Positions 21,032-28,290 of a stretch of DNA of 47,172 bases are shown here, in pieces. The translations under genes and the position numbers were made by a program. This DNA comes from a virus, in the IMG/VR virus record IMGVR_UViG_3300019135_000026, positions 1 to 47,172 of that record; one strand, given 5' to 3'. The notes beneath the pieces are model-generated. The model was not told where the DNA came from. It saw only the letters and a list, made by a program, of their open reading frames with translations, and did no database searches. The stretch's first letter is position 1; every line of letters starts with the position of its first letter.

Positions 21032-21403
21032 ATGCCCGCCGCGGTCTTCGGCGATCTGTGGGACGCACCGATCTGTGACGACGCGCTGTCGGTTCCGACG
21101 CCCGTCGGTATCGACTGCCTGGAGTGTGGAGAAGCGGTCGCCGAGGGCGACTGCGGCGTCATGATCGGCTACGTCAAGTCCCCGGGGCAGTCCGGCGTCG
21201 CCCCCATCCACCGGGAATGCCACCTGCGCAGCGCCGTCGGCTCCATCGGTCACCTGCTCAAGGCCTGCCACTGCTACGGCGGCGCCACCGAGGACCCCGC
21301 AGGGCTGACCCGCCGACAGTCCGCCCTGGGAGACCGCCCAGCCGCCCCGCGACGACAGCCCGAGCAACTGAATGGGAAAGGCAAGTCGCAATGGAGCAGC
21401 TGA
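21032..21403 (+). CDS. Conserved phage zinc-binding protein (123 aa)
   Basis: ATG at 21032 with a strong GGGGGAGGAG box. The order LWDAPICDDA, PVGIDCLECGE, GDCGVMIG, HRECHLRSAVGSIGHLL and CHCYGG is one I recognise as a widespread actinophage family with clustered Cys/His; it recalls treble-clef or HNH-like folds but lacks a clear catalytic motif. The disordered C-terminus overlaps the start of the pectate lyase gene. Confidence 0.82.
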   Translation: MPAAVFGDLWDAPICDDALSVPTPVGIDCLECGEAVAEGDCGVMIGYVKSPGQSGVAPIHRECHLRSAVGSIGHLLKACHCYGGATEDPAGLTRRQSALGDRPAAPRRQPEQLNGKGKSQWSS

Positions 21404-22347
21404 TCGCAAAGGCCAACGGCTTCGCCGCTGACGTCACCGGTGGCGCGGGTGGTCGGTACGTGCTGGTGACATCTGCTGATAGCAAAGGAGCGGGCACGCT
21501 GCGCGCGGCGTGTGAAGACGGCGACACCGACGAGCCGCGCTGGATTCATTTCAACCACGACATGAGCATCGACTTGACGCGCCCGATCAACGTGCCATCC
21601 AACACCACCATCGACGCGCGCGGACAGCGCATTGACATCACCGGGCGCGGCCTGCACGTCATCGGCGTGCGTAACGTCATCATCACCGGGCTGAACATCG
21701 GCCCGCTCACCCGCTCGCGCGACGAGGACTGCATCAGCGTCCACTCGGGATCAGACCTGGTCTGGATCCACCACAACGACATGCACGACACTGGCGACGG
21801 GCTGATCGACGTCACCGCCGCCGACGGCCCCTGCCGGGTGACCATCGACTGGAACCGCTTCGGGCCACACCCCGGCCCGTACGCCACGGCGAAGGGGACC
21901 CAGTGGGCGCAGGGCAAGACGATGCTCATCGGCCAGCTGTCGTCTGACAAGGAATCACCCGACGACATCCGCGCCACGATCCATCACAACCTGTTTCGCC
22001 ACACCCGCCAGCGCAACCCGCGGGTCGTCAACGCCTGGGCGCACGTGTACTGCAACGTGTTGCAGGACTGGGGCGGCGATGACGGCCGAGGCTTTGCCAT
22101 GCAAGCCGGACCGGGCGGCAAGCTGGTGGCCCACGACAATGTGTTCCTCGGGGGCAGCTCCAAGAAGGCCATCTTGGTCGGCAAGGGCGGCACCGCCGAG
22201 GAGTATGAGAACAACAGCAACCGCACCGGCCTGGTGCTACAGCGTTACGGCCATGCGTTCGAGGTGCCCTACCACATGCCAGAGTTGGATGACGACTGGC
22301 GTGATCAGGTCACCCGTGAGGCCGGGTCGCAGGTCGGATCCGCCTGA
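21391..22347 (+). CDS. Pectate lyase, polysaccharide lyase family 1 (318 aa)
   Basis: ATG at 21391 after AAAGG, overlapping the previous gene by 13 bases in another frame. The protein follows the PL1 beta-helix plan: VPSNTTIDARG (~68-78), NVIITGLNIG (~95-104), SDLVWIHHNDM with DGLIDV (122-141), CRVTIDWNRF (148-157), KTMLIGQLSSD (176-186) and the catalytic-arginine block RQRNPRV (206-212). PL1 enzymes cleave polygalacturonate by beta-elimination with calcium. No signal peptide is seen. It may be a virion depolymerase, but it lies far from the tail genes. It may instead be released at lysis to open plant-derived polymer. Confidence 0.9.
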   Translation: MEQLIAKANGFAADVTGGAGGRYVLVTSADSKGAGTLRAACEDGDTDEPRWIHFNHDMSIDLTRPINVPSNTTIDARGQRIDITGRGLHVIGVRNVIITGLNIGPLTRSRDEDCISVHSGSDLVWIHHNDMHDTGDGLIDVTAADGPCRVTIDWNRFGPHPGPYATAKGTQWAQGKTMLIGQLSSDKESPDDIRATIHHNLFRHTRQRNPRVVNAWAHVYCNVLQDWGGDDGRGFAMQAGPGGKLVAHDNVFLGGSSKKAILVGKGGTAEEYENNSNRTGLVLQRYGHAFEVPYHMPELDDDWRDQVTREAGSQVGSA

Positions 22348-22359
22348 CTGTGATTCGGC

Positions 22360-22400
22360 GGTCCAAGTTGTGGACCTCCACCCGATGCGATGGAGGTCCA
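22360..22400. terminator. Overlapping hairpins, bidirectional terminator with operator-like dyad
   Basis: GGTCCA-AGTTG-TGGACC (22360-22376) overlaps TGGACCTCCA (22371-22380) that pairs with TGGAGGTCCA (22391-22400). The two stems share TGGACC and exclude each other. The site lies between convergent stops at 22347 and 22409. The first dyad matches 31021-31037 at 16 of 17 bases. Confidence 0.75.
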
Positions 22401-22408
22401 GCCAAGTC

Positions 22409-23596
22409 TCAGGCGGCCAGTTCGGTGAGCCGCTCGTCGACCTCGACCAGGGCAGTCGCGTCGGCGCGGATGGCGGCGCGCACGCCGCGGACCCGCTGCA
22501 CCCCGATCGCTGAGTCCATGGTGGTGGCGGCGTCCAGGGCGCCGAGCATCTGCATGGCGGCGGCGTCGATGTCGCCTGTCCCCGCGTAGGCGCGCGCGAG
22601 GTTGGACGCCGCGTACATCCGCTCGCGGGTGCCGGGGGCGGTGGCGCCCAGGACCGGGGTGAGTGTGGTGACTGCCGTGACGGTGTCGCCCAGTAGCGTC
22701 TCGGAGAAGCCGCGGTAGTCCGCGAGCCGCTGGGGGGTGAACGTCCACAGGTAGGCGTCGGGGGAGAAGAACACCAAGCCGCCGTCGTCGTCGGACTCGA
22801 TCAGCCCGTGCTCGGCGCGGACCAACGCGTCGGCGGTGGCGCGCCAGTCCCCGCCCAGGGCGGCCTCCTCGGCGTGGCGCGCCGCCAGCCACGCCCGCAG
22901 TCGTCCCGGCGCAGCTGCCAGGGACGCGCGTTCGTGCAGGCGCAGCGCCGTACGGTGGTCCCCGCCGCGCAGGCCGCGCGGGATGGGGGAGTACAGCGCC
23001 GCCTGGGAGGTCAGCGCGGCGGCGCGCAGGGCCTCGTCGCCCGCCTCGACCGCGGTCTGCTCGGCGAGGGTGAAGTGCGCGCGCGCCGCGCCAGGACGGT
23101 CGGCGTCAAAGGCCAGCCAGCCCGCCAGCGCCGCGGTCTCAGAGGTCAGCCGGGTCAGCCGGGCGCGTCGGGACGGGGACAGGCCGCCGTCAAGGCGCCG
23201 GGCGAGACGGTCGAGGTGGGCGGTCACGGCGGGCGTCAGTGCCGCGGCACGCTCGTCGTGATAGGCCGTCGCATAGGCGCGTGTGACGTCGGTGAGGGCG
23301 TTCAGCATGGCGTCGTCGGTCGGGGCTGGGGATACCGCGATGTCCAGTGATCCCAGCGGCAGCGCGGGAAGCAGCGCGGTGAGGCGCAGCAGTGTCCTTC
23401 GTTCCATGTCTACCCCCAGCTCATTGTTGCGGTCGCGCGCGTCCCGTAGGTGGGCGCGCGCGACGCGCACGGCATCGGAGGCGGTGACCCGCGCCCCGTC
23501 GGGGCGGGTCAGGCGGATCGCCAGCTCGGCCCGGTCCAAGGCCTCATCGGCGAGGCCCAGCGCCTCGATAACGGTACTGATCCCCCGAGCGGCCAT
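22409..23596 (-). CDS. TPR protein like the C-terminal part of Streptomyces XRE/TPR regulators (395 aa)
   Basis: I chose the ATG at 23596 with AGGGG about 9 bases ahead. The segment MERRTLLRLTALLPALPLG and the following long run of helix pairs (AHLDRLARRLDGG; ARAHFTLAEQTAVEAGDEAL; RERMYAASNLARAYAGTGD) resemble the TPR part of large regulators frequent in Streptomyces. Those usually start with a helix-turn-helix, which I cannot see here; the N-terminal 65 residues are helical but not an obvious HTH. It may act as a partner-binding or ligand-sensing protein, or as a decoy of host regulators. It runs against its neighbours and looks host-derived. Confidence 0.82.
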   Translation of the reverse strand: MAARGISTVIEALGLADEALDRAELAIRLTRPDGARVTASDAVRVARAHLRDARDRNNELGVDMERRTLLRLTALLPALPLGSLDIAVSPAPTDDAMLNALTDVTRAYATAYHDERAAALTPAVTAHLDRLARRLDGGLSPSRRARLTRLTSETAALAGWLAFDADRPGAARAHFTLAEQTAVEAGDEALRAAALTSQAALYSPIPRGLRGGDHRTALRLHERASLAAAPGRLRAWLAARHAEEAALGGDWRATADALVRAEHGLIESDDDGGLVFFSPDAYLWTFTPQRLADYRGFSETLLGDTVTAVTTLTPVLGATAPGTRERMYAASNLARAYAGTGDIDAAAMQMLGALDAATTMDSAIGVQRVRGVRAAIRADATALVEVDERLTELAA

Positions 23597-23759
23597 GGTG
23601 CCATCCCCTGATCGGCGGTGCGACGAGTTAGCTGATCGTACGGCGAGCTGACACAGGGGAGTAGTGCCCTGATCGCCCACCGTTTGGACTACTCTGCGCG
23701 CTACGTTGACCACTCTAGACTCATCGGTCAACCCCTCCCCATCCGGCTCAAGGCGGACT
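23597..23759. promoter_or_regulatory. Divergent promoter region with two inverted repeats
   Basis: GAGTAGT (23659-23665) and ACTACTC (23688-23694) form one dyad; GTTGACC (23705-23711) and GGTCAAC (23726-23732) form another, with TAGACT between its arms. It separates the leftward TPR gene from the rightward gene at 23760. Likely operators for one or both. Confidence 0.6.
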
Positions 23760-24023
23760 ATGGCGACACTGGAGCACGTCACCAGCTTGATCGGGCGCTA
23801 CATCGAGACCCACCGCACGGTCCGGCCGGGCGAGCAGGATCGCTACGGCCTGCCCGCTGGCAGCGACTGGGGCGGAGCGGGCTGGCTCATCGGGGTGAGC
23901 GTGGACCCCGGCGGCGCGATGCTGATCGAGGTCGACTGGGGCATGGCCTGGACCGTTGATGAGCACACCACCATCCTGGAGGTGCCCGCCCCTGACGACG
24001 CCCCCGCCCCGGAGCCACGGTGA
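23760..24023 (+). CDS. Small hypothetical protein (87 aa)
   Basis: ATG at 23760; the region just upstream belongs to the dyad-rich promoter, which argues against the longer frame from 23706. An N-terminal helix (EHVTSLIGRYIETHRTVRPG) is followed by a beta-rich part with WGGAGWLIGVSVDPGG and MLIEVDWGMAWTVDEHTTI. The acidic, proline-rich tail is disordered. Overlaps the next start (GTGA). Confidence 0.75.
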   Translation: MATLEHVTSLIGRYIETHRTVRPGEQDRYGLPAGSDWGGAGWLIGVSVDPGGAMLIEVDWGMAWTVDEHTTILEVPAPDDAPAPEPR

Positions 24024-24580
24024 CCGACCAGGATCCCGACGCCCGTCTGGACACTGTGGCCAGGCTGCCCGACATCGCCGAGTTCGCCGAGCAGGGCCGC
24101 GAGCCGTTCCGGCTGTGGACCGCCCACGGGTTGAACTGCGCGCTGTACGTCGGCTTCGCGTCGCTGTGCGGCTATGTGCAACTGTCCGACGGCCACCGCT
24201 GGCGCACCCTGGACCTGAGCGAGCTGGACGAGCACGTCAGCGTTCACGGCGGCGTCACCTACGCCGAGGACGGCTGGGTCGGCTTTGACACCGGCCACGC
24301 CATGGACTGGTGGGACCGCGACAACCTCGCCGCCCTCGGCATCGGCCTGCCCATCGACGAGGCCTACGACGCGGCAGCCGCGCGTGACCCGGCGTCACGA
24401 GCTGCGCTGGCCGCCATCCGCGGCGCGCGCCGCGGGCCGGAATCCAGCCGCTGGACGGTGGACCGCATCACCGCCGAGACCGAGACCCTCGCTCGGCAGC
24501 TGGCGGCCCGCACCCGCGCCGAGCGCGACGGCGTCCAGCCGGGGCTGACCGGCATGCTGCGCAGACTGCTGGGCGGCTAA
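24020..24580 (+). CDS. Conserved phage protein (186 aa)
   Basis: GTG at 24020. The block CGYVQLSDGHRWRTLDLSEL, VHGGVTYAEDGWVGFDTGH and MDWWDRDN matches a family seen in many phages and some bacterial genomes, with the words HGG(V/L)TY and GFD.GH. The C-terminal third is helical (DRITAETETLARQLAART). No reaction is known; the His-rich words could bind a metal. Confidence 0.85.
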   Translation: MTDQDPDARLDTVARLPDIAEFAEQGREPFRLWTAHGLNCALYVGFASLCGYVQLSDGHRWRTLDLSELDEHVSVHGGVTYAEDGWVGFDTGHAMDWWDRDNLAALGIGLPIDEAYDAAAARDPASRAALAAIRGARRGPESSRWTVDRITAETETLARQLAARTRAERDGVQPGLTGMLRRLLGG

Positions 24581-24584
24581 GGGC

Positions 24585-24758
24585 GTGCCCACCCCGCCGC
24601 CGATTAGCTCGGTCACGCTGTTCCTGCGCTGCCGCCATTGCGCCCGGCACCTGCGCGCCACGACGTCGTGGAAGCCAGGCTTGCCGCGCTACTTCCGCCA
24701 CACCTGCCCATGGTGTCAACGGTCCCAGCTGTTTGACCGCTTCGGGGTGCGCACGTGA
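24585..24758 (+). CDS. Small zinc-ribbon protein (57 aa)
   Basis: GTG at 24585, five bases after the previous stop. CRHCARHLRA near residue 16 and CPWCQRSQLF near residue 43 form a clear four-cysteine ribbon with basic, aromatic linkers. Too short for common ORF cutoffs, but its stop overlaps the next GTG (24755), which supports it. Confidence 0.7.
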   Translation: MPTPPPISSVTLFLRCRHCARHLRATTSWKPGLPRYFRHTCPWCQRSQLFDRFGVRT

Positions 24759-25546
24759 CGTCTCGCCCATGGTGGCGGCGCTGGCCGTCGCGGACCGGTC
24801 TGCTGGCCGTGCTGATTGGTGGCGGCATCACTGCCACCGTCCAGGCGGGCAACTGGCCCAGCTATGACCAGGCCAAGACCCTACTGGAGGGCTGGGCCGC
24901 CCTGCTGGGCGCCCTGGGCGTACCCGCCGTCGCCGCCGCTGTGCTGTGGTTGGTGCGCCACCAGCTCCGCGACCTCGTCAAGCGGATCGCGGAAGCCGAG
25001 TTGTTCGGCCAGAAGGTCAAGATCCGCCCCGAGGTCGTCCAGCTCAGCGAGTCAGTCCGTGAGGGCGCGAGGCTGTCGTCGACATCGCCGGTTGTCGTGG
25101 ACCGGCCCGCAGGCCAGGACTCTTCGACTCGCGTTGATGTCCACGTCGAGCAGGAACTACCGCGTGACGCGTCGTCCTATGTGTCGGCGGCGTTCGAGCC
25201 GCTGTTCGCCCAGCTGCAGATCATCGCCCGTCACTACCACCTGACGTCAGCAAACCCGGCCCGGGGCGGTGAGGAGATATCCCGCTTCCGCGACATGCTC
25301 AAAGCCATGCTGCGGCGCGGCGCACTGACCGACAGGCTCGTCGGCGACCTGGATCAAGCCGTGTCGCTGTGGCTGGACGCGACCACGGCGCCGCCGTGGG
25401 AACGCGGCATCAGCCAGCCCGAAGCGGTGCTGCTCGCCGACACCGCACGGACGCTCACCCAGCAACTCCGCCACATGCACGACATGGAGTTGCGGCAGCT
25501 GGAATCGGATGCCGAGCGCGACCGCGCTGACGACAGCCTGCGCTAG
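24755..25546 (+). CDS. Two-span membrane protein with large cytoplasmic domain (263 aa)
   Basis: GTG at 24755, overlapping the previous stop. After a basic start (RPWWRRWPSR), residues ~14-31 and ~46-67 are hydrophobic spans; residues 70-263 are a charged soluble domain with several amphipathic helices (RDLVKRIAEAELFGQ; EEISRFRDMLKAMLRRG; MHDMELRQLESDAERDRA). The layout, two spans then a cytoplasmic helical domain, is seen in phage exclusion and abortive-infection membrane proteins, but also in many others. No family recognised. Confidence 0.8.
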   Translation: MTSRPWWRRWPSRTGLLAVLIGGGITATVQAGNWPSYDQAKTLLEGWAALLGALGVPAVAAAVLWLVRHQLRDLVKRIAEAELFGQKVKIRPEVVQLSESVREGARLSSTSPVVVDRPAGQDSSTRVDVHVEQELPRDASSYVSAAFEPLFAQLQIIARHYHLTSANPARGGEEISRFRDMLKAMLRRGALTDRLVGDLDQAVSLWLDATTAPPWERGISQPEAVLLADTARTLTQQLRHMHDMELRQLESDAERDRADDSLR

Positions 25547-25616
25547 GGCAGCCTCTCGCCGAACACCAGCCACGCCGCGCACATCACGCACGGTGGCACC
25601 ATTATTGCGCTGAGGC

Positions 25617-25646
25617 TTGTTCTGTTTGCCCGGATCGCCCTACTCT
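25617..25646 (+). promoter_or_regulatory. Promoter before SNase gene
   Basis: TTGTTC (25617-25622), 18 bases, TACTCT (25641-25646). It sits in a 131-base gap and is followed by a GAGAGAGG ribosome site and ATG at 25678. Confidence 0.5.
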
Positions 25647-25677
25647 CCGCCAGCCGCGAGGAGAGAGGCGAACCACG

Positions 25678-26181
25678 ATGCCCACCGCACCCTCACCGCG
25701 GGAGGAGTGCACCGGCGACCCCGCACCTCGGTTCAAGGCCGCCGCCTCCGCCCCGCCGCCCGACGCGCCACCCGTCCCGCTCCCGGCCCACGCCGCCGCC
25801 CTGGCCGTCATCCCCCGCCCGCCTCCGGCGGTCCGCTACGACTACGCCGTCGAGGAGATCGTCAAGGTCATCGACGGCGACACCGTCGAGCTGGTCGTCG
25901 ACCTGGGCTTCCGCATGTACATCCGCGAGAAGTTCCGCCTGGTCGGCATCAACACCGCCGAGCTGCGCGCCCGCGACCAGGTCCAGCAGGAACAGGCCCG
26001 AGCCGCGCGCTCCTTTGTCGTGCGCTGGCTGGAACGCGCCGAGGGCCTGCGGGTGGAGACCTTCAAGGGCGGCACCGAGAAGTACGGACGCTGGCTGGCG
26101 GTGGTCTATGACAACGCCGGGGCGGTCCTCAACGACGACCTGTTCCACGCCGGGCTTGCCGAGATCTACATGCCGGGGTGA
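25678..26181 (+). CDS. Staphylococcal-nuclease-like (SNase/TNase) nuclease (167 aa)
   Basis: ATG at 25678. A disordered Pro/Ala N-terminus (~55 residues) precedes an SNase domain: VIDGDTVEL (64-72) with metal-binding D66 and D68, FRLVGINTAELR with R87 and E95, and GTEKYGRWLAVVY with R138. These match the catalytic Asp/Arg/Glu/Arg set of staphylococcal nuclease, so activity on DNA or RNA with calcium is likely. No signal peptide, so it acts inside the cell or after lysis. First gene of a three-gene chain. Confidence 0.9.
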   Translation: MPTAPSPREECTGDPAPRFKAAASAPPPDAPPVPLPAHAAALAVIPRPPPAVRYDYAVEEIVKVIDGDTVELVVDLGFRMYIREKFRLVGINTAELRARDQVQQEQARAARSFVVRWLERAEGLRVETFKGGTEKYGRWLAVVYDNAGAVLNDDLFHAGLAEIYMPG

Positions 26182-26636
26182 CCGACTACCAGAACGGCCG
26201 GTTCACCGTCACCGCGCGATCCCCGGGCGGCCCGCCCGACCCCTGCTGGATCGTGCTGGACTACGCCAACGACCCGGCAGCCCACCAGGCCGCCCGCCAC
26301 TACGCCAACAGCTCGGTCAACCGCAGCCCCGCGGTCTGTGAGGAGCTGACCGTCGCGCTGGACGGCGGCCAGGTCGGTGCGACCCTGCGCACCCACGACG
26401 TCACCGACGTGCTCGACCCTCCCGGCGCCCGTTACCTGGTGCTGGACTGCGCCCACAGCTACCCGGCCCGTGTCGCGCTGCTCACCTACGCCGCCGCCGC
26501 CGCATCCACCAGCCCCGCCAACGCCGCTGCGGTCACCGCTGCGCTGGCGGGCACCGCCGAGCAGTTCCGCGCATGGTGTGAACACCTCAACGCCCGCACC
26601 GCCTCGTCAGGCGGCAGGAGAAAGCGCCGCCCGTGA
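26178..26636 (+). CDS. Hypothetical protein (152 aa)
   Basis: GTG at 26178 overlaps the SNase stop. A beta-rich N-terminal half (NGRFTVTARSPGG; CWIVLDYANDPA; LTVALDGGQVGATLRTHDV) leads to an alanine-rich helical C-terminus and a basic tail (GGRRKRRP). Function unknown; coupling to a nuclease suggests shared timing. Confidence 0.78.
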   Translation: MTDYQNGRFTVTARSPGGPPDPCWIVLDYANDPAAHQAARHYANSSVNRSPAVCEELTVALDGGQVGATLRTHDVTDVLDPPGARYLVLDCAHSYPARVALLTYAAAAASTSPANAAAVTAALAGTAEQFRAWCEHLNARTASSGGRRKRRP

Positions 26637-27199
26637 CCGACCCCGTCGCCGTCGTGGCTCGCTACCAGGCCAGCGGCCAGCCGCCGCTGACCTGCGGCGC
26701 CAACCCCAACCACCCCCCGGTCGTCGCGCTGCCATGCCCCAGTGACCCGGGCGGGGTGGACCTGCTGTGTGTCGCCTGCGGAGCGTCACGGCGTATGGAC
26801 GCGCGTCGCAACGCCGCGGACGCCGCGGTGATCGCCGCGCTCACCCCCGACCATCCGGGAAGCCGCAGCGACTCGGCCGCCCCGCACGCCTGGGTCCGCC
26901 GCGACGCGCGCCCGACCGAGACCGCCGCCGCCGCGCGCGCCGCGCCGCGCAGCGGCACCCAGCGCATGGCCGTCCTGCACGCCGTGGCCAGCGCCGGGGA
27001 TCACGGCGCCACCGACGACGAGATCGCCCAGGTCAGCGGCATCATCCCGCCACGGGTGGCCAGCCGCCGCAAGGAGCTGCTGGACGGCGGCTGGGTCCGC
27101 GACTCCGGCGCCACCCGCCCCACCCGTACCGGCGCCGACGCGATCGTGTGGGTCCTGGCCGACGGCGCCCGCGCCGACTACGACGCGCTGACGGCCTGA
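26633..27199 (+). CDS. Zinc-ribbon plus winged-helix regulator-like protein (188 aa)
   Basis: GTG at 26633. The N-terminal half has CGANPNHP, PCPSDPGG and LLCVACGAS, a probable zinc ribbon. Residues ~108-180 are a winged helix: MAVLHAVASAGDHGATDDEI, GIIPPRVASRRKELLDGGWV and RTGADAIVWVL. This domain is shared with other phage replication and regulatory proteins that distinguish repeated DNA sites. The gene holds a GACGCGCGTC copy and shares 20 identical bases with 10576-10595. Confidence 0.8.
   Translation: MTDPVAVVARYQASGQPPLTCGANPNHPPVVALPCPSDPGGVDLLCVACGASRRMDARRNAADAAVIAALTPDHPGSRSDSAAPHAWVRRDARPTETAAAARAAPRSGTQRMAVLHAVASAGDHGATDDEIAQVSGIIPPRVASRRKELLDGGWVRDSGATRPTRTGADAIVWVLADGARADYDALTA
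26797..26816 (+). repeat. 20-base identity with 10576-10595
   Basis: Second copy of the identical 20 bases, in the linker between the zinc ribbon and the winged helix of the gene at 26633. Confidence 0.8.
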
Positions 27200-27254
27200 T
27201 CCGCGCCGCCGCGCTGCCGAGACACCCGCCAACACCCACCCAAGAGGAGACCAC

Positions 27255-27563
27255 GTGAGCGTGCGGTTCATCGACCCCAACAGCGGCGCATACCCCCAGC
27301 CGGGCGGTGTCGCGTCCGGCGCGGTCCCCGCCGCCCCGCCCGCCCAGCCCGCCGTCACCCCCGACACCCAAGGCCCACCCGCCGCGGAGCCGGTCTCACC
27401 CGACCCCGACGCCCAGGCCGCCCAGCGCGCCGCCACCGAACGGGAACTGGCGGGCATGAAGAAGGACGAGCTGCTCGAACGCGCCGAACGCGACGGCGTC
27501 GAGGTTGACCCGTCGATGACCAAGGCGGAGCTGATCACCGCACTGCTGGAACAGCAGGACTAG
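27255..27563 (+). CDS. SAP/Rho-N-like small protein A (102 aa)
   Basis: GTG at 27255 after AGGAG. A long Pro/Ala-rich disordered N-terminus ends in MKKDELLERAERDGVEVD and MTKAELITALLEQQ, the two-helix SAP or Rho-N-terminal pattern that binds DNA or RNA in other proteins. A paralogue lies at 29928-30179. Its stop shares four bases with the convergent gene's stop. Confidence 0.8.
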   Translation: MSVRFIDPNSGAYPQPGGVASGAVPAAPPAQPAVTPDTQGPPAAEPVSPDPDAQAAQRAATERELAGMKKDELLERAERDGVEVDPSMTKAELITALLEQQD

Positions 27564-28255
27564 AGACCCTCGCCCAGGCGCACGTCGCGCCATGCGGCCA
27601 TGCCCAGGTCGCGTTCCAGGCGCCCCGGCCAGATCGCGTAGTGGGGGTAGGACAACATCACCTCCGGACGTTCGTCGCTGACGACCTGGGCGACCGCTGA
27701 GGAGCAGAACCGCCGCGAGGTGTCGCGCTGGCTGGGGCCGAGCACCCCGGCCAGCAGCGGCACCGCGGCCAGCACCGCAGCCCACACCGCCAGCAGGTCC
27801 ACCGCCGCCAACCCCGCCGCGACGGCCGCGACGGCCAGCCAGATCGGTGCGAAGCGGCGCAGCCTGGTGGTGACGATCCGGGCCACCTCGCCGTAGGCGT
27901 AGGGGGTGTCCACCATCTCCTCGGAGCGGCGCAGGAACCCCACCCGCTGCTCCTCGGTGCGCCACAGCCGCATCACCCGGTCGACCTGGGTGGTGTCGCG
28001 CACCCGCCACTGCACCTTGCCCGGGTAGGCCTCCACCGTGCGGAAGGTCGCCGGGGCCGTCAGCGAGCCGTCCTCGGCGTACTCCGGCGGGGTCAGCTGC
28101 TCGTGGAACACCCAGCAGTGCGCATAGGGGGAGTGGGAGAACCGCCGGATCAGCCAGCTGACGATCCCCCCGCCCTCATCCCAGCCGAAGTCGCCCGGCT
28201 CGATGCCCGGCCACGGCTCGACAGCCGCCTTACCCGATCCGCTACGCTCACCCAT
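27560..28255 (-). CDS. Permuted NlpC/P60 (YiiX/C92-like) peptidase-like membrane protein (231 aa)
   Basis: I chose the ATG at 28255, preceded by GTTCGG and no ribosome site. PGDFGW (~20-25), SHSPYAHCWVFH (40-51) with likely catalytic H46, VEAYPGKVQ (74-82) and FCSSAVAQV (183-191) with likely C184 follow the circularly permuted papain-like amidase plan in which His precedes Cys. Between them, residues ~136-172 are two hydrophobic segments, which is unusual. This family cleaves or transfers amide or ester bonds on peptides, lipids or cell wall. The role here may be membrane or wall modification, lysis control or exclusion. Leftward, against its neighbours. Confidence 0.7.
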   Translation of the reverse strand: MGERSGSGKAAVEPWPGIEPGDFGWDEGGGIVSWLIRRFSHSPYAHCWVFHEQLTPPEYAEDGSLTAPATFRTVEAYPGKVQWRVRDTTQVDRVMRLWRTEEQRVGFLRRSEEMVDTPYAYGEVARIVTTRLRRFAPIWLAVAAVAAGLAAVDLLAVWAAVLAAVPLLAGVLGPSQRDTSRRFCSSAVAQVVSDERPEVMLSYPHYAIWPGRLERDLGMAAWRDVRLGEGL

Positions 28256-28290
28256 ACCGAACATATCGGCCGCACGGGTGGGGGGATGGG

